Below, piece by piece: positions 61,456 to 64,000 of a stretch of 64,000 bases of DNA; within the stretch, counting starts at the first letter, position 1; every line of letters begins with the position of its first letter. The position numbers and the translations under genes are program-made. The DNA comes from Corallococcus interemptor (lineage in GTDB: Bacteria; Myxococcota; Myxococcia; Myxococcales; Myxococcaceae), in the NCBI RefSeq assembly GCF_003668875.1, contig NZ_RAWM01000007.1, positions 62,001-126,000 on the forward strand, read 5' to 3'. The notes under the pieces are model-generated. The model was not told where the DNA came from and ran no database searches. It saw only the letters and a program-made list of their open reading frames with translations.

Positions 61456-62404
61456 TCGCTTCCTGCGACGTGTCCGGGTCCGCTTCGGGGGCGACGAGCG
61501 CCTCCAGCGGATCCAACGCGCTGCCGTCGTGCCAGAGCTCGAAGTGGACGTGGACGCCGGTCGCGAGACCCGTGTCCCCCGCGAGCCCCACGACGTCGCC
61601 CCTGCCCAGCACCTCGCCCGTCGTGACCAGGACCTCGGACAGGTGGCTGTAGCGCGTCACCCACTGGCCCGCGTGCTGGACCTCCACCATCTTGCCGTGG
61701 TCCCCGTTCCAGCCGGCGCGCAGGACGACGCCCTTGTCCGCGACGCCCACGGGCTGTCCCCTCCGGGCCGCCAGGTCCACGCCCGAGTGGCGGCGCAGCC
61801 GACCGGTGATGGGGTGCCAGCGCTCGCCATAGAGGCTGGTGATGGTGACCGGCTCCACGGGCCAGGCGAGGCGCGGCGGGCCGAAGGTCTCCTCCGCTGG
61901 CGTCTGCGCCCAGCGGCGCAGCGTGGACGCGCGCACGATGAGGCGGCCCACGCGCACCACCACGGCCTCCGCGAGCGCGCCCGGCATGTCGCCGTAGAGG
62001 CGCGCGTCCTGCTCCAGCTCCGCCTCCATCACGCCCCGCGCGCGCGTCAGGTCGCGGGTGTCGGTCTGCTCCACCGGCAGGTCCAGGAAGGCGTCCAGGG
62101 CCGCGTTCACCGCTTCCCAGTTGCGCACCTGCTCCACGGGCATGGCGCTGCCGCGCGGGGCCTTGGCGCGGAGGGCCTGGGCCTTCTCGGCGAACAGGGC
62201 GAGGCGCGCTTCCAGCTCCGGGGAGCGCACGGGCGCCAGGGGGCCCCGGGCGTGCCTGGGTTCGTGGGGGAGGAAGGGGGTGCTGTCGCTGACGAAGCCG
62301 CTTTCGCCCGAGGTGGCGTACAGCTCCTCAAAGCTCATCTTCTCGCGCTGCGGCGTCGCGCAGGCGGAGAGGGCCAGCAGGGCTAGGACGGCGGGTCGGC
62401 GCAC
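61397..62404 (-). CDS. M23 family metallopeptidase, lipoprotein
   Basis: A 335-residue lipoprotein peptidase. AVLALLALSAC is a type II signal (lipidated Cys15). A helical linker leads to the LytM/M23 domain (about 185-310) with ITSLYGERWHPITGRLRRHSGVDLAA (first zinc His and Asp, read in part), YSHLSEVLVTTGE and the HVHFELW zinc motif. The M23 fold cleaves peptidoglycan cross-links, or acts as an activator when inactive; all expected residues seem present. GTG 62404 is the start. About 20 Ser/Pro-rich residues at the end are encoded antisense to the HU gene and may be dispensable. Confidence 0.88.
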   Translation of the reverse strand: MRRPAVLALLALSACATPQREKMSFEELYATSGESGFVSDSTPFLPHEPRHARGPLAPVRSPELEARLALFAEKAQALRAKAPRGSAMPVEQVRNWEAVNAALDAFLDLPVEQTDTRDLTRARGVMEAELEQDARLYGDMPGALAEAVVVRVGRLIVRASTLRRWAQTPAEETFGPPRLAWPVEPVTITSLYGERWHPITGRLRRHSGVDLAARRGQPVGVADKGVVLRAGWNGDHGKMVEVQHAGQWVTRYSHLSEVLVTTGEVLGRGDVVGLAGDTGLATGVHVHFELWHDGSALDPLEALVAPEADPDTSQEATTASSSAPWRGGSRPSSTP

Positions 62405-62533
62405 GGCGGGACGAACCTACCACGCTCCCGGCCGTCCACCCGTTCGCGGCCGTGGATCATTCCTCCAGCGCACAGGTGCGAGCGGTCCGCACCTGGCGTG
62501 GACAGAAGGTCGTCCCGGGGTCGGAGGGGACCG

Positions 62534-63559
<1,026 letters not shown>

Positions 63560-63593
63560 GGTTCTCCTCGCTGCGTGGAAAGAGAGGCCCGCC

Positions 63594-64000
63594 ATGGTGC
63601 TTGGGCAGGGCCGCTCCGTGACATACAACGCCCGCGTGGCCCGGCGAGAGACAGTGGGTGAGAAGCGGCAGCGCGCGGTGGCGGTCCTGGACGGTCTGGA
63701 GGCAGCCATGCCGGACGCCCGCATCGAGCTGGACTACCGCACGCCGCTGGAGCTGCTGGTCGCCGTCATCCTGTCCGCGCAGTGCACCGACAAGCGCGTC
63801 AACCTGGTGACCCCTGCCCTGTTCGCCCGCTTCCCGGATGCGCGGGCCTACGCGAGCGTCGAGCCCACCGACGTGGAGCCCTTCATCCGCACCTGCGGGC
63901 TGTACCGCGCGAAGGCGAAGAACATCGTGGCCACGGCGCGCGCGCTCGTGGCCGAGCATGGCGGGCAGGTGCCGCTGGTGCGCGACACGCTGGCGGAGCT
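63594..64000 (+). CDS. nth: Endonuclease III, 5' part only
   Basis: The window ends inside this gene; 135 residues are visible. The sequence [34 protein letters not shown] and [19 protein letters not shown] is that of endonuclease III, a base-excision-repair glycosylase/lyase for oxidised pyrimidines. The helix-hairpin-helix, catalytic Lys/Asp and 4Fe-4S cluster lie beyond the edge. GAGAGG lies 6-7 nt upstream of ATG 63594. The promoter must be in the 34 bp shared with the divergent threonine aldolase gene, or further within it. The first 50 residues, before LDYRTP, are longer than in E. coli. Confidence 0.92.
   Translation, partial: MVLGQGRSVTYNARVARRETVGEKRQRAVAVLDGLEAAMPDARIELDYRTPLELLVAVILSAQCTDKRVNLVTPALFARFPDARAYASVEPTDVEPFIRTCGLYRAKAKNIVATARALVAEHGGQVPLVRDTLAE

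Overview
The window is chromosomal DNA of a high-GC (about 70 % by eye) myxobacterium, most likely Myxococcus, Corallococcus or a close relative. The support is the combination of an Oar-like carboxypeptidase-regulatory/TonB receptor, a TonB-ExbB-ExbD-ExbD cluster, a Ser/Thr kinase carrying a PilZ domain, many lipoproteins and a RecA of the type that is duplicated in Myxococcus. Genus is an inference. No rRNA, canonical tRNA, insertion sequence, prophage or CRISPR array was seen. Genes are dense, and several convergent neighbours overlap at their 3' ends.

Layout. 1-6.5 kb: methyltransferase, FAD dehydrogenase, GFA protein, S9 peptidase, and a quinone oxidoreductase/MarR pair. 6.5-10.4 kb: a possible small ORF, a strong hairpin, a tRNA-Trp-like RNA with a reduced D arm directly in front of an HNH nuclease gene, then a 940-residue protein joining a ClpA/B-type AAA+ body to a release-factor-2-like region without the SPF and GGQ motifs. 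10.4-13.5 kb: an unassigned gene and a BlaI/M56 pair in which the peptidase is fused to a lytic transglycosylase domain, with two palindromic operators upstream. 13.6-18.3 kb: likely operon RNase J, YajQ, secreted protein, RimO. 18.4-23.6 kb (minus): rplU, rpmA, obg (histone H1-like tail), trmH-family, lolA, lipoprotein.

23.7-29.4 kb: a Cys-rich lipoprotein whose terminator lies in the 3' end of the convergent kinase gene, an isopenicillin-N-synthase-like oxygenase, and a carbon-nitrogen hydrolase. 29.4-33 kb (minus): zinc-ribbon protein, gatC, gatA, gatB. 33.2-38.9 kb: FtsK with a long acidic insert in its motor, a small monooxygenase-like protein, an RNA methyltransferase, PlsY and a DUF2752 protein. 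39-42.7 kb: DUF4920 protein, a PD-(D/E)XK-like protein, an unassigned protein and a radical SAM protein with a local low-GC patch. 42.8-49.6 kb: receptor plus lipoprotein, divergent from tonB-exbB-exbD-exbD, which ends in a strong terminator.

49.7-64 kb: ComM/YifB ATPase, NDH-2-like dehydrogenase, RecA, DUF1285-like protein, membrane protein, CinA, PssA, alpha/beta hydrolase, beta-helix lipoprotein, HU, M23 lipoprotein, threonine aldolase, and the start of endonuclease III, cut by the window end.

Most genes are housekeeping (translation, chromosome segregation, envelope, recombination). The least ordinary stretch is 6.6-13.5 kb. The tRNA-like leader with its HNH gene and the Clp-RF2 fusion are the best candidates for something not yet described; whether they work together is unproven.
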